Of a stretch of DNA of 45,937 bases, positions 1 through 8,538 are shown piece by piece. Position numbers and translations under genes: made by a program. How positions within the stretch are numbered: position 1 is the first letter of the stretch; every line of letters starts with the position of its first letter. The DNA comes from Metalysinibacillus jejuensis (GTDB taxonomy: Bacteria > Bacillota > Bacilli > Bacillales_A > Planococcaceae), in the NCBI RefSeq assembly GCF_003057615.1, contig NZ_QAFW01000017.1, positions 1 through 45,937 on the forward strand, given 5' to 3'. A model generated the notes under the pieces. It did no database searches. It had not been told where the DNA came from and was given only the letters and a program-made list of their open reading frames with translations.

Positions 1-159
1 AAATGAAGGCATTCGCCTATTGGCATTAGCATAGAAACAAAAACTCTTGGAACAAGAGGGTTAGCTCGGTCAGTTTTCGTTGGCTAGTAAAAGCAACGAT
101 AAGTCGAGAAGCCCCCACTTCAATTAGACCGCAAGGTCAATAAGTGGTGGGTAGTTCAC
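1..159 (+). mobile_element. Right end of an IS200/IS605-family (TnpB-type) insertion sequence
   Basis: The segment carries the last codons of a TnpB-like reading frame and then a structured non-coding tail ending GTAGTTCAC. I see a perfect 6-bp hairpin CTCTTG/CAAGAG at 44-58, a CGTTG/CAACG stem at 78-98, and a long terminal hairpin. In the latter, CCCCCACTT (112-120) pairs with AAGTGGTGGG (142-151), enclosing an inner GACC-gcaa-GGTC stem-loop at 127-138. A subterminal hairpin followed by a short TTCAC-like cleavage motif is what the right ends of IS605-type elements look like. Only the right end is inside the window. The sequence immediately beyond reads as an interrupted gene, which supports an insertion. 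I cannot name the specific IS. Confidence 0.7.
2..34 (+). CDS. C-terminal end of TnpB/OrfB (partial, gene starts before window)
   Basis: The open frame entering the window ends NEGIRLLALA and a TAG at 32-34. A short hydrophobic tail of this sort is common at the C-terminus of IS605-type OrfB/TnpB proteins. The frame stops just before the structured right-end sequence, as expected when tnpB and its omega RNA overlap or abut. Only ten residues are visible, so the assignment rests mainly on the right-end structure that follows. No catalytic RuvC or zinc-finger residues can be judged from here. Confidence 0.45.
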   Translation, partial: NEGIRLLALA

Positions 160-289
160 AACAGATATTAGCTACCGCACTTTTATTGGTCGTGGTAGTG
201 GTGAGTCTATCCAAATGGCTTTTTCAGGTGAAGGTTTTGTTATTATCCAGCCATTTGAAGAAGTTTATACAGCTGGCACAGAAGGTTGA
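160..289 (+). pseudogene. 3' fragment of an AIM24-like gene cut by the insertion sequence
   Basis: Directly after the insertion-sequence end, an open frame in phase with codon 161-163 reads TDISYRTFIGRGSG, then a stretch containing FSGEGFVIIQPFEE, and stops at TGA 287-289. The glycine-rich turn followed by an FSGEGFVIIQP strand resembles the C-terminus of AIM24/TIGR00266-family proteins, beta-sandwich proteins of unclear role. There is no start codon or ribosome site: the upstream in-frame codon is a TAG inside the insertion sequence (152-154). The fragment is therefore the separated 3' part of a gene whose 5' part should lie left of the element. The family call is from memory of the motif and is moderate; the truncation is directly visible. 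Confidence 0.6.
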
Positions 290-298
290 GTAAAATAG

Positions 299-338
299 TA
301 CAAAGCTACTAGTAAGTGTGTAGCTTTGTATTTTTTTT
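299..338 (+). terminator. Rho-independent terminator after the AIM24-like fragment
   Basis: The stem TACAAAGCTAC pairs with GTAGCTTTGTA (320-330) and is followed directly by eight T residues (331-338). It would originally have ended the interrupted gene's transcript and now also ends any transcript from the insertion sequence, insulating copC. Confidence 0.85.
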
Positions 339-422
339 GCAAAATACACCGAAATTTCAATCAAAGTTCACATTTGTCTTATACAATGAAAAAAGATTTC
401 ACATAGACAGGAGCAGATTGAA

Positions 423-956
423 TTGAAAAAAATACTAGCCTTCACATTTTTATTACTAGCAACAACATGGTCAACAGCATTTGCGCATACGCATATTGCG
501 AGCTCAACGCCAGCAGATGGTGATGTGATTACAACACCATTACAAGAAATGACGTTAACATTTGAAGGTAAGCTAGAAGCAGGTAGCACATTTACATTAA
601 AGCAAGATGGTCAAGATGTAGCGGTAACGACAGCAGTTGACGATGCAGTATTAACGGGTACAACAACTGAACCATTAACAAATGGTGCATATGATTTACA
701 TTGGCATATTATTGGCGCAGATGGTCACGTGATTGAGGGCGACATTGCCTTTACTGTTGATGCACCTGTAGAAGAGCCTAAAGAAGAAACTATTGAACAA
801 GAAAAAGTAGAAGTTACTTCAGAGGTACAACCAACTGAAACAGTGGAAGCACCTCAACAAGAAAAAGCACAAGCATCTAAGGCACCTTTACTTATTGGTG
901 GCGGTTTAGCCATTATTTTATTATTAGCAGTAGTTATGATGCGCAGAAAGAAATAA
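423..956 (+). CDS. copC: CopC-type copper-binding protein, membrane-anchored
   Basis: A 177-residue exported copper-binding protein. Residues 1-21 form a signal peptide ending AFA, so the mature protein would begin with His22 (HTH). Together with the D100-G-H102 motif this makes the histidine-brace Cu(II) site of the CopC family. The beta-sandwich covers about 22-115. A Glu/Pro-rich linker follows (about 118-150), then one membrane helix (about 155-172) and an RRKK tail, so the protein is tethered to the outer face of the membrane. The start is TTG at 423 with AGGAG at 409-413. copD follows after 4 bases, so the two are co-transcribed. CopC is thought to hand copper to CopD for uptake. In B. 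subtilis the two domains are fused in YcnJ; here they are separate. Confidence 0.9.
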   Translation: MKKILAFTFLLLATTWSTAFAHTHIASSTPADGDVITTPLQEMTLTFEGKLEAGSTFTLKQDGQDVAVTTAVDDAVLTGTTTEPLTNGAYDLHWHIIGADGHVIEGDIAFTVDAPVEEPKEETIEQEKVEVTSEVQPTETVEAPQQEKAQASKAPLLIGGGLAIILLLAVVMMRRKK

Positions 957-960
957 GCTG

Positions 961-1965
961 ATGCTAATTGTGACACAGGCACTTTTATACACAGGTCTTG
1001 CTGTGATGATGGGTGTTATTATTGTGCGCTTAAGCCCGCTAACCATTACAGTACCTCGTAGTGTTTTGCCACTTGCGGTTGTAACAGTAGTGAGCTGTGC
1101 GGCACTGCCTGTACTTAAACTTATACTGTTTTTAAATGCACAGTATGATGTGGCAACAAGTACTAAAATGGTGCTCTTTACTTTTGAAGTGGGGCGCTCA
1201 TGGTTAGTAGTAGCATTACTTGGTGGTGCATTATTACTTAGCTCTCAGCGCTCTACTGCAGTTCAACTAGTGCTCGCTTTAGCGATGATTATTGCCTTTA
1301 GTTGGTCGAGTCATGCGAGTTCATTTAATCAATTTACAGGTTTTATGAGTCATACTGTGCATACAATGGCTGTTTCTATTTGGGTGGGCGTATTACTCGT
1401 AGCAAGTTTATTTGCGAGTGAGCAACAATTAGGTAAACCATTTTTACGTTGGTTTACACCAATTGCCTTAACAGCATTACTAGCAGTGAGCATAAGCGGT
1501 ATTTTGTTAGTAACTATTATTACACCTGCCTATGTAACAGCATGGCGAATCCCTTATGGTCAAGCATTAATCATCAAGCATGCATTAATTGTACCGCTAG
1601 TATTATATGCATTAATCAATGGTGTACTTAATCGTAATGAGCGTCGTAGCAGTAAAGCCTGGTTACGTGCAGAGAGTATGATTATGTTAACGATATTTAC
1701 TGCAACGGCTGTGCTCAGTATTAGTTCACCAGATAGTAAAACCGAAAAAACAGCGGCACTGTATCACGCATTTCATGCTAATCTTGCAGCACCTATATTA
1801 AGTTGGACGTTTGAAGGTTGTATTTTTTTAGTGGCAACACTCGCATTTAGTGCGTTACTCCTTCAAAGCTTTACTAAAAATCAACCCGCTAAGCTATCAC
1901 TTATACTTGGCTTTGCAACAGCTTGTAGTATGTATTGCACAGCTATGCTTATGATAAGTGCATAA
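961..1965 (+). CDS. copD: CopD family copper transport membrane protein
   Basis: A 334-residue integral membrane protein with about eight hydrophobic segments spread over its whole length. It has the His-containing helix HTVHTMAVSIWVG (around 130-142) seen in CopD/YcnJ-type proteins, followed by further helices with charged loops. It starts 4 bases after copC with only a weak ribosome site, which suggests translational coupling. CopC/CopD pairs are proposed to import copper across the cytoplasmic membrane. With the nos-type copper proteins further downstream, the organism clearly handles extracytoplasmic copper. No copper-responsive operator was recognised upstream of copC. Confidence 0.85.
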   Translation: MLIVTQALLYTGLAVMMGVIIVRLSPLTITVPRSVLPLAVVTVVSCAALPVLKLILFLNAQYDVATSTKMVLFTFEVGRSWLVVALLGGALLLSSQRSTAVQLVLALAMIIAFSWSSHASSFNQFTGFMSHTVHTMAVSIWVGVLLVASLFASEQQLGKPFLRWFTPIALTALLAVSISGILLVTIITPAYVTAWRIPYGQALIIKHALIVPLVLYALINGVLNRNERRSSKAWLRAESMIMLTIFTATAVLSISSPDSKTEKTAALYHAFHANLAAPILSWTFEGCIFLVATLAFSALLLQSFTKNQPAKLSLILGFATACSMYCTAMLMISA

Positions 1966-2008
1966 AAAAACGAGTCGTCATCCTTTGGGTGACGGCTCGC
2001 TTTGTTTT
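1964..2008. terminator. Bidirectional terminator between copD and the DinB-like gene
   Basis: CGAGTCGTCATCC (1971-1983) pairs with GGTGACGGCTCG, with an A-run on the left and a T-rich tract on the right. It can serve the convergent genes on both strands. Confidence 0.8.
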
Positions 2009-2459
2009 AGCTTCTTTTTAACTTGGTAATATAAATAATTTGCCCAACGTGCTCACTATAATGAACAAGCATGCGTGTTAAAGCCTCAATAACCGAAATT
2101 TGCTCACCACGTAATAATACATATTTATGAACATCATAAGGGCGTAGGTTTTGTAACATAGCAAGTAATCTGTCCCAGCCTTCTTGCCACAGTGCTAGTA
2201 ATTCCTTTTTGGAAGAAATATCATTATAAAATTCTGCACTACGATTACGTGTTGGCTTTTCGCCATCTGTATGCAAAAAATTAGTAGCGCGTGATACCAT
2301 ATTGCCATGCAAATGCTTGACCAAAATACTAACACTATTTGAATCTTTATTAGGTTGCCATGTTAAGGCAGATTCAGCGATTTCAGCAAGCATTTCATCA
2401 CCTTGCTGTTTAATAACGGAAAAACGTCGGTACATTTCTTGTAGGAAAATCGTTTCCAT
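2007..2459 (-). CDS. DinB-superfamily protein (DUF1572 type)
   Basis: A 150-residue soluble protein with the four-helix-bundle pattern of the DinB/DUF1572 group. The three metal-ligand histidines are at H49 (in VKHLHG), H133 and H137 (in HYSEHVGQ). Members bind Zn or Ni and resemble bacillithiol-dependent S-transferases, but DUF1572 proteins have no settled substrate. The length is typical. The ATG at 2457-2459 has an AGGAGG just upstream on the minus strand. The gene is single, convergent with copD and divergent from the phosphodiesterase gene, so context gives no function. Confidence 0.8.
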   Translation of the reverse strand: METIFLQEMYRRFSVIKQQGDEMLAEIAESALTWQPNKDSNSVSILVKHLHGNMVSRATNFLHTDGEKPTRNRSAEFYNDISSKKELLALWQEGWDRLLAMLQNLRPYDVHKYVLLRGEQISVIEALTRMLVHYSEHVGQIIYITKLKRS

Positions 2460-2510
2460 CTAAAAACCTCCTTAAATTAGGTTACAATATGTAAAAGAGA
2501 GAGTGACATT

Positions 2511-4304
2511 GTGGGAAAAACAATTGAGATTGTACGGATGAGCGTGCGCCGTATTATTACGGATCCGCGTGATTACATTATAGGCTTTATGATTTTACAA
2601 TTACTACAGTGGATTGTCGCAATACCCATTTTATCATTTTTATTTCATCGTGCGTTAAGTGCTGCAGGAATGCAGGGGATAACAGATGGTAACATCGGAC
2701 AATTACTGCACAGCCCCCTAGCCATTATTTTATTGGTAGTGTTGGTCTTATTATTAACCATATTTATTTATTATGAGTTAGGTTTTTATTTTTTACTAGC
2801 GGATTTTCAGCGTAAGCAACAAACGTTTACGTACCGTACCATTTTTAAGCAGTTAAATAAAAAATCTAAATATTTTTTGAGTGTGCATACTTTATTATTT
2901 AGCTTATATTTTATGCTAATTGTGCCTGTGGCAACGGTTGGCGTAAACTCAAGTTTTACTGAGCAACTTAAAGTACCTGACTTTATTGTGGATGAAGTAA
3001 TGACAACGACAAGTGGTCAAATTTTATGGATAGGGTTAATGGCGCTACTATTTTATATTAACTTACGCCTAATTTTTAGCATTATGTTTTTTGTGACAGG
3101 TAAAGATACAACTATTTTGCAGGCAATGAAGCAGAGTTGGCAGCTGTCACGTAAAAATATGTGGCTATTAGTATCTGTATTAGGTGGCATTATTATAAGC
3201 TTTACACTAACGATGACAGTATTAACTACTTTGATATTAGTACCGTTAGTAGTAATCGAAAGCACAATTAAATTAAGTATGCCTATCTTTGCAGGTATTA
3301 CATTAACTTTTATTCAAATTTTATTCTTCTGTGGTGGTGCTGTTTTACAACCACTATTAGCAGAGGCTTTAACATCAATTAGTCATAAGGTTGAGCAACA
3401 GCCACTTAAACAACTAGAGCGTCATTTGGTACGCCCTAAAATCTTAGGTTGGCTTGCTGACCATAAATTGCTACAAGCAGGGTTAGTACTAGGCTTTATT
3501 GTACTATGTGTGAGCAATTATATTACGCTGCAACAAACGGTATATCAGCCTACAACACAAATTGTGGCACACCGTGGCTATGCAAATAAAGCATTAGAAA
3601 ATAGTATTACCGCTATGGAAAAGGCAGCAGAAGCAGGTGCAGATTTTGTTGAGATGGATATTCAACAAACGAAGGATGGTAAGTTTGTTGTCTACCATGA
3701 TGCTACATTATCACGCTTAGCAGGACGAAGCGGTCATATTTATAATATGAATTTAGACGAGCTTGTCGGCATTCCAATCAAAAATAATCAATTTAAGGAC
3801 GAAATCCCGTCCTTTGAAGCGTATGTGGATCGCGCGAAGGAATTAAAAATAAAATTGCTTGTGGAGATTAAAACACATGGGCACGAAACTCAAGATATGG
3901 AAGAGCAACTCGTGGATTTATTGCGCGCAAAAGGTGTGGCTAACGATTATATTATCCACTCATTAGACCGCGCCTCATTAGAGCGTGTACTAGCTTATGA
4001 TCCGACGATTACGACAAGCTATATTTTAGCGATGAGTATAGGGCGCTTGCCTGATGTGCCAATGCCTTACTTAGGTATTGAAGAGTTTTGGATGACGAGT
4101 GATTTATTAAAGCAAGCGGATGAGCAAGGTAAGGGAATTATGGTATGGACCGTCAATAAAGAAAACTTATTGCATAAGTATGTGCGTATGAATACCTTTA
4201 GCTTAATTACGAATAATGTGGATAAAGCTATTGAAGTGCGTGATTCTTACGATAAGCAAAAAACATTATATGAGCGCATCCAAATTATTATAGAGCGCTT
4301 ATAA
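2511..4304 (+). CDS. Membrane-anchored glycerophosphodiester phosphodiesterase (first of two)
   Basis: A 597-residue two-part protein. The N-terminal about 340 residues hold seven to eight membrane helices of the GDPD membrane-domain type. The C-terminal domain is a GDPD TIM barrel with H354-R-G, E363-N, E381-x-D383 and H396-D, the catalytic and metal-binding set, and a VEIKTHGHE strand later. It should hydrolyse glycerophosphodiesters (lipid headgroups or teichoic-acid-type polymers) to glycerol-3-phosphate on the outside of the membrane. The start is GTG at 2511 with a weak GAGAG ribosome site. A paralogue follows after 60 bases. Both end in a similar motif (ERIQIIIERL here, ERLWLIRQRL there), so this is a gene duplication. 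Confidence 0.9.
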   Translation: MGKTIEIVRMSVRRIITDPRDYIIGFMILQLLQWIVAIPILSFLFHRALSAAGMQGITDGNIGQLLHSPLAIILLVVLVLLLTIFIYYELGFYFLLADFQRKQQTFTYRTIFKQLNKKSKYFLSVHTLLFSLYFMLIVPVATVGVNSSFTEQLKVPDFIVDEVMTTTSGQILWIGLMALLFYINLRLIFSIMFFVTGKDTTILQAMKQSWQLSRKNMWLLVSVLGGIIISFTLTMTVLTTLILVPLVVIESTIKLSMPIFAGITLTFIQILFFCGGAVLQPLLAEALTSISHKVEQQPLKQLERHLVRPKILGWLADHKLLQAGLVLGFIVLCVSNYITLQQTVYQPTTQIVAHRGYANKALENSITAMEKAAEAGADFVEMDIQQTKDGKFVVYHDATLSRLAGRSGHIYNMNLDELVGIPIKNNQFKDEIPSFEAYVDRAKELKIKLLVEIKTHGHETQDMEEQLVDLLRAKGVANDYIIHSLDRASLERVLAYDPTITTSYILAMSIGRLPDVPMPYLGIEEFWMTSDLLKQADEQGKGIMVWTVNKENLLHKYVRMNTFSLITNNVDKAIEVRDSYDKQKTLYERIQIIIERL

Positions 4305-4364
4305 TATAACGTAATGCGTTTAAATAAAAGAACGTGGGTATAAGTTGGATAGAGGGGTGAGTGT

Positions 4365-6089
4365 ATGAAGCGGTTAATGAAAATGAGCTTCCAACAATTT
4401 ATTCAATACAGTTCTAATTATCCTAGAGGGCTCTTTTATTTATACAGCTTGCAGTGGCTACTAGGGTTACCTGTAGCCTTTTTTTTATATTATAAACTCG
4501 TTGATATTGCAGGGATGCAAGGGTTTTTAAAAGGGCCTATTACACAGTGGCTGAATTCGCCAGCTATAGTCGTTGTCGTTACGTTATTAGCATTTGGTGC
4601 CTGCTGTGCTTATCAGTATACGTTAAATTATTATTTTATGAGTGCGCATTTACAAACGACTGAACCTGCGCCTATTTTTGCGGCACTACGCTTAAAAAAG
4701 CGACGTTTTTATTTACTGCCAGCCAGCTTGATGACACTTATGCTATTACTTGTCGTACCTTATTCGCCAATAGGTATAGGGCCTGCACTGTTAAAAAGTT
4801 CAGGTTTTTGGATGCCATTTACTACGGTAATTGGCCTCGTGCTGTGGATAATCATTATGGCTATGTTAGTTTATAGTAGTTTACGTTTACTATTTAGTGC
4901 TTATTATTACATGGCTGAAGACACAACATTTGTGCAAGCGATGCGTCATAGCATGTATGTTTCACGTATAAAATTAGCGCAGAGCATGGCCATTTTTATA
5001 GGCGCATTATTATTATATGGCATTGTACTTATTACGTTAGCTAGCGTTTTTAGCCTACCATTAATTTTAAGCGAAGCTATGATAAACAAGGGCTTACCAA
5101 TGCTAGCGGGTATTACAGTTAGCGTAATTTTAGTCGCTATGTTTTGGGTGACAGCTTATGCTCAAATTGTACTAGCACAAGTCATAATGCAGTTAGCTGT
5201 TTATACAGGGCCAGCACCTAAAGTAAGACCTTGTAATAAAAAGCATAAAATGCATATAGGTATAGTAACGGTTATTAGTGTCGTGTTATTAACAGCAATT
5301 AATAGTTATGTATTGACATATAGCGTATATCAACCTACGACAAAAATTGTAGCGCATCGTGGTTATTCTCAAAAAGCGCTCGAAAATACTATTCCGGCAA
5401 TGGAAAAAGCGAAGCAAGCAGGTGCTAATCTAGTAGAGTTAGATATTCAACAAACAAAAGATGGCAAGTTTATCGTCTATCACGATGAATCTTTAAAGCG
5501 TTTAGCAAAGGATAAACAAAAAATTTACAAGGCCACAGAACGAGAGTTAGTAGGTACTGCGATACAAAAGAAATCATTAAAAGGTACAATACCTAGCTTT
5601 GTGTCATATCTCGAAGCTGCTAAGGCTACTCATACTAACTTGCTTGTTGAGATTAAAGTACACGGTCATGAAAAGGAAGGTTATGTGGAAGACATTGTGA
5701 AAATTTTAAAAAAGTATAACGTAGCTAATGACTACATTGTACAATCACTTGATCAATCAGCAATTGAAGCTGTAAAAAAAGCAGACCCTACTATTAAAAC
5801 GAGTTATTTAGTTAAAGATGAGGAAACAGATATGTATGATATACCGACGGAGTTTTTAGGCGTCAAAGAAAAATATGTTGATGCTACCTTACAGAAAAAA
5901 TCCCACGACGCTCATAAAGGTGTAATGGTTTGGACAGTAGAAGGAGAAAAAGACTTGCAAAAGTTTATTGAACACGATGTGTATGCTGTCATTACTAACG
6001 AAGTAGCAAAAGCAGTGAAGTTACGTGATGATTATAATAAGACAAAAGGGTTTATCGAGAGATTATGGTTAATTCGTCAACGTTTATGA
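4365..6089 (+). CDS. Membrane-anchored glycerophosphodiester phosphodiesterase (second of two)
   Basis: A 574-residue paralogue of the preceding gene with the same architecture: about eight membrane helices (about 20-325), then a GDPD barrel with H331-R-G, E340-N, E358-x-D360 and H373-D. All catalytic positions are kept, each shifted by 23 from the first copy. The membrane part has diverged much more than the barrel. The start is ATG 4365 behind AGAGGGGTGA. The 60-base gap holds no terminator that I can see, so the two genes are probably one transcript ending at the hairpin near 6110-6145. The copies may differ in substrate or partner through their membrane domains; that is inference. Confidence 0.88.
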   Translation: MKRLMKMSFQQFIQYSSNYPRGLFYLYSLQWLLGLPVAFFLYYKLVDIAGMQGFLKGPITQWLNSPAIVVVVTLLAFGACCAYQYTLNYYFMSAHLQTTEPAPIFAALRLKKRRFYLLPASLMTLMLLLVVPYSPIGIGPALLKSSGFWMPFTTVIGLVLWIIIMAMLVYSSLRLLFSAYYYMAEDTTFVQAMRHSMYVSRIKLAQSMAIFIGALLLYGIVLITLASVFSLPLILSEAMINKGLPMLAGITVSVILVAMFWVTAYAQIVLAQVIMQLAVYTGPAPKVRPCNKKHKMHIGIVTVISVVLLTAINSYVLTYSVYQPTTKIVAHRGYSQKALENTIPAMEKAKQAGANLVELDIQQTKDGKFIVYHDESLKRLAKDKQKIYKATERELVGTAIQKKSLKGTIPSFVSYLEAAKATHTNLLVEIKVHGHEKEGYVEDIVKILKKYNVANDYIVQSLDQSAIEAVKKADPTIKTSYLVKDEETDMYDIPTEFLGVKEKYVDATLQKKSHDAHKGVMVWTVEGEKDLQKFIEHDVYAVITNEVAKAVKLRDDYNKTKGFIERLWLIRQRL

Positions 6090-6104
6090 ACGTAAAAGAT
6101 AGTG

Positions 6105-6145
6105 AAAAAAACGCACGGCATCCAAAAGATGCTGCGCGTTTTTTA
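6105..6145. terminator. Bidirectional terminator between GDPD and sodA
   Basis: AACGCACGGCATC pairs with GATGCTGCGCGTT (6128-6140), with A-rich sequence on the left and six T on the right. It serves both convergent genes. Confidence 0.85.
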
Positions 6146-6151
6146 TTTAGC

Positions 6152-6769
6152 CTAATTCATTTTACTAGCAAGTAAACGTTCGTTAACAATGTCCCAATCT
6201 ACAGTATGCCACCAGTTAGTGACAAATTCAGGGCGACGGTTTTGATATTTCAAATAATATGCATGTTCCCAAACATCAATAATTAATAAAGGATTTTTGC
6301 CAGCGGCGAGCGGTGTGTTTTGATTAGCAGTACTTAAAACTTCAAGCTTTCCGTTATGCTCGACTAACCAGCCATAGCCGCTACCGAAACGGCTTATCGC
6401 TGCTTTTGATAGTTCGCTTTGAAAATTATCAAACGTAGAAAAATACTTTTCAATTTCACGCTTAATATCGGCAGTAGGTTCGCCGCCCCCGTTAGGTTTC
6501 ATCGATTCCCAAAATAAAGAATGGCAATAGTGACCGCCACCATTATTTTGCACGGCTGTGCGTATATTTTCAGGCACTTCTTGTAAATTTGCTAAAATTT
6601 CTGCAATAGGTTTTTGCTGTAATGCTTCATGTCCTTCTAGGGCAACATTTAGATTATTAACATACGTAGCATGGTGCTTACCATGATGAATTTCAAGCGT
6701 TTGTGCGTCGATATAAGGTTCGAGTGCGTCAACAGCATAAGGCAATTTTGGTAATATAAATGGATTCAT
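6152..6769 (-). CDS. sodA: Manganese superoxide dismutase
   Basis: A 205-residue cytosolic enzyme that converts superoxide to H2O2 and O2. The metal ligands H28, H83, D165 and H169 (in DVWEHAYY) are all present. The active-site Gln comes from the C-terminal domain (Q150 in TANQNTP), which marks the Mn or cambialistic type. Near the second ligand the usual NHSLFW reads CHSLFW (HYCHSLFW), a small departure. There is a strong AGGAGGTCTCC ribosome site before the ATG at 6767-6769. It is a single gene between the two GDPD genes and the fatty-acid genes, and is not obviously tied to either. Confidence 0.95.
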   Translation of the reverse strand: MNPFILPKLPYAVDALEPYIDAQTLEIHHGKHHATYVNNLNVALEGHEALQQKPIAEILANLQEVPENIRTAVQNNGGGHYCHSLFWESMKPNGGGEPTADIKREIEKYFSTFDNFQSELSKAAISRFGSGYGWLVEHNGKLEVLSTANQNTPLAAGKNPLLIIDVWEHAYYLKYQNRRPEFVTNWWHTVDWDIVNERLLASKMN

Positions 6770-6905
6770 TTGGAGACCTCCTATATTGTTTTAATGAAAC
6801 TATCTTTCCTAAAGGAAACTTTAAAGCGAAAATATAAATAAAGCAAGCTATCATTCAATTATTAATAGGTTAAGACGCAAAATATTGAATTATTGTACGA
6901 TATTA

Positions 6906-6934
6906 TTGTTTTTTCGAGAATAAATTGTTATATT
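6906..6934 (+). promoter_or_regulatory. Candidate sigma-A promoter for the acyl-CoA synthetase gene
   Basis: TTGTTT (6906-6911), a 17-base spacer and TATATT (6929-6934), 40 bases before the start codon in very AT-rich DNA. The rest of the gap to sodA holds no clear FadR-type palindrome. The nearest thing is a single TCATTCA half-site around 6850. Confidence 0.45.
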
Positions 6935-6973
6935 GTATAAAAATATAGAATTTTCAGAAAAAGGAGTGATACT

Positions 6974-8500
6974 ATGCATGTAAGTGAAGCGTTAGCGATT
7001 AATGCAACAAGACACCCAAATAAATTAATTTTTGCTTGTGAGGGGCGTGAGTACACGTATCGTCAATTTAATGAGGAGGTTAACCGTTTAGCTCATGGCT
7101 TATTAGCAAATGGTTATCATAAGGGCGATAAAATTGGTATCTTTATGAAAAATTCGGATCATTTTATGTTAGTTTTTTTAGCAATTGTGCGTGCTGGCTT
7201 TGTAGCTGTACCGATTAATTTTAGGTTAACTAGTACGGAGACATCGTATATTTTAGAGCAGTCAGAGGCTAAGGCAGTATTTTGTGATGACGTGTTTGAA
7301 GAAACTGTCGTAGGGGCGAGCGCAAAAACTGAACGCTCGCATGACATTATAGTGCAGCCGATTGCACAGCATGCAGACTCAGTAGATTGGGCAACGGTGC
7401 GCACAGATGATACAAGTTATCCACGTGTTTTTATTACCGGTACAGATGATGCCGAAATTTTATACACATCAGGTACGACGGGCTATCCGAAAGGTGCCTT
7501 GTTTGATCATCAAACGGTCGTTAATGTGCATATCTCTTATACATTATGTTTAACTTTAACGAGTGAACATCGTGCGTTATGTATTGCACCTTTATTTCAT
7601 TCGGCACAATTAAATGGCATGACATTAACCGCAATTTATTTAGGTATGTTTACCGTGATTCATCGTGATTTTAATCCAGAGGCAGTGCTTGCAGATATCG
7701 AAAAATATAAGCTAAGTGCTTTCTTTGGTGTACCTGCGATGTATACAGCATTACTACAAGTACCCAATAAGGAACAATATGATTTATCCACAATTGATAA
7801 ATGTATGTATGGTGCAGCGCCAATGGCTCCAGCATTAATTGAGAGTGCTATGCAATTGTTTGGTACACGTTCATTTTATAATTTTTGCGGTATGACAGAG
7901 GCAGGGCCAGGCGGCATATTTTTAAAACCTGAGGAGCATGATACTAAACTTGGCGCAGGTGGCAAAGCTATGTTTTTATATAATACGCGTGTGGTGGATG
8001 AGGATATGAATGATGTAGCACCTGGTGAAATTGGCGAATTTATTATGCGCGGGGCAACTATTATGAAAGAGTACTACCGTAAGCCAGAAGAAACACAAAA
8101 AACATTTCGTGATGGTTGGTTAATGACAGGTGATCTTGCAACGATTGATGAGGATGGTTACATCACAGTAGTGGACCGCAAAAAAGACATGATCATCTCA
8201 GGTGGCGAAAATGTATACTCTGTTGAGGTAGAGCAAGTACTAAATAGTCATCCTGACATATTAGAAGCAGCCACTATCGGTTTGCCAGATGAAAAATGGG
8301 GAGAGAGTGTAACAGCAGTTATCGTTGCTAAGCCGAATGTAGAGATTGACGAAGAAGCGCTAATTGCATATTGCCGTGAGCATATTGCAAGTTATAAAAT
8401 TCCGCGTAAATTTTTATACGAAGATGCATTACCACGAAATGCATCGGGTAAAATTTTAAAATACCAATTACGTGATGAGTATATTAAAACGCAAGTTTAG
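6974..8500 (+). CDS. Acyl-CoA synthetase (long-chain fatty acid--CoA ligase type)
   Basis: A 508-residue member of the ANL adenylating family that activates a carboxylic acid to its CoA thioester through an acyl-AMP. The P-loop-like motif YTSGTTGYPKG begins at Y164. The adenylation motifs YNFCGMTEAGPG and GWLMTGD are present, followed by the C-terminal hinge region DRKKDMIISGGENVYSVEVE and the catalytic lysine in NASGKILKYQLR. Length and motifs suit the FadD/short-to-long-chain group. The exact chain length cannot be read. ATG 6974 has AAAAGGAGTG upstream. It probably feeds the beta-oxidation genes downstream, although a terminator at 8692 separates them. Confidence 0.88.
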   Translation: MHVSEALAINATRHPNKLIFACEGREYTYRQFNEEVNRLAHGLLANGYHKGDKIGIFMKNSDHFMLVFLAIVRAGFVAVPINFRLTSTETSYILEQSEAKAVFCDDVFEETVVGASAKTERSHDIIVQPIAQHADSVDWATVRTDDTSYPRVFITGTDDAEILYTSGTTGYPKGALFDHQTVVNVHISYTLCLTLTSEHRALCIAPLFHSAQLNGMTLTAIYLGMFTVIHRDFNPEAVLADIEKYKLSAFFGVPAMYTALLQVPNKEQYDLSTIDKCMYGAAPMAPALIESAMQLFGTRSFYNFCGMTEAGPGGIFLKPEEHDTKLGAGGKAMFLYNTRVVDEDMNDVAPGEIGEFIMRGATIMKEYYRKPEETQKTFRDGWLMTGDLATIDEDGYITVVDRKKDMIISGGENVYSVEVEQVLNSHPDILEAATIGLPDEKWGESVTAVIVAKPNVEIDEEALIAYCREHIASYKIPRKFLYEDALPRNASGKILKYQLRDEYIKTQV

Positions 8501-8538
8501 CAAACTGTATGCTACAGTTTGCTAAGAGGTGGCAAAGG

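Larger units (their letters stand above)
1..176 (+). ncRNA. Putative omega RNA (reRNA) scaffold plus guide
   Basis: TnpB nucleases use an RNA made from the 3' end of tnpB and the element right end, with the guide copied from the DNA just outside the element. Positions 1-159 would be the scaffold, with three stem-loops as described for the insertion sequence. The guide would begin at 160 (AACAGATATTAGCTACC). The 5' end of the RNA and whether it is made cannot be told from sequence. If TnpB is intact upstream, the guide as it stands would point to the uninterrupted copy of the flanking gene. Confidence 0.45.

Noticed and set aside
6805-6818. TTTCC-taaa-GGAAA inverted repeat upstream of sodA
   Set aside because: Arms are only 5 bp in AT-rich DNA and match no operator I know; could be chance.
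6846-6870. TCATTCA as a FadR operator for the fatty-acid genes
   Set aside because: Only one half-site; the TGAATGA partner of the Bacillus FadR palindrome is missing.
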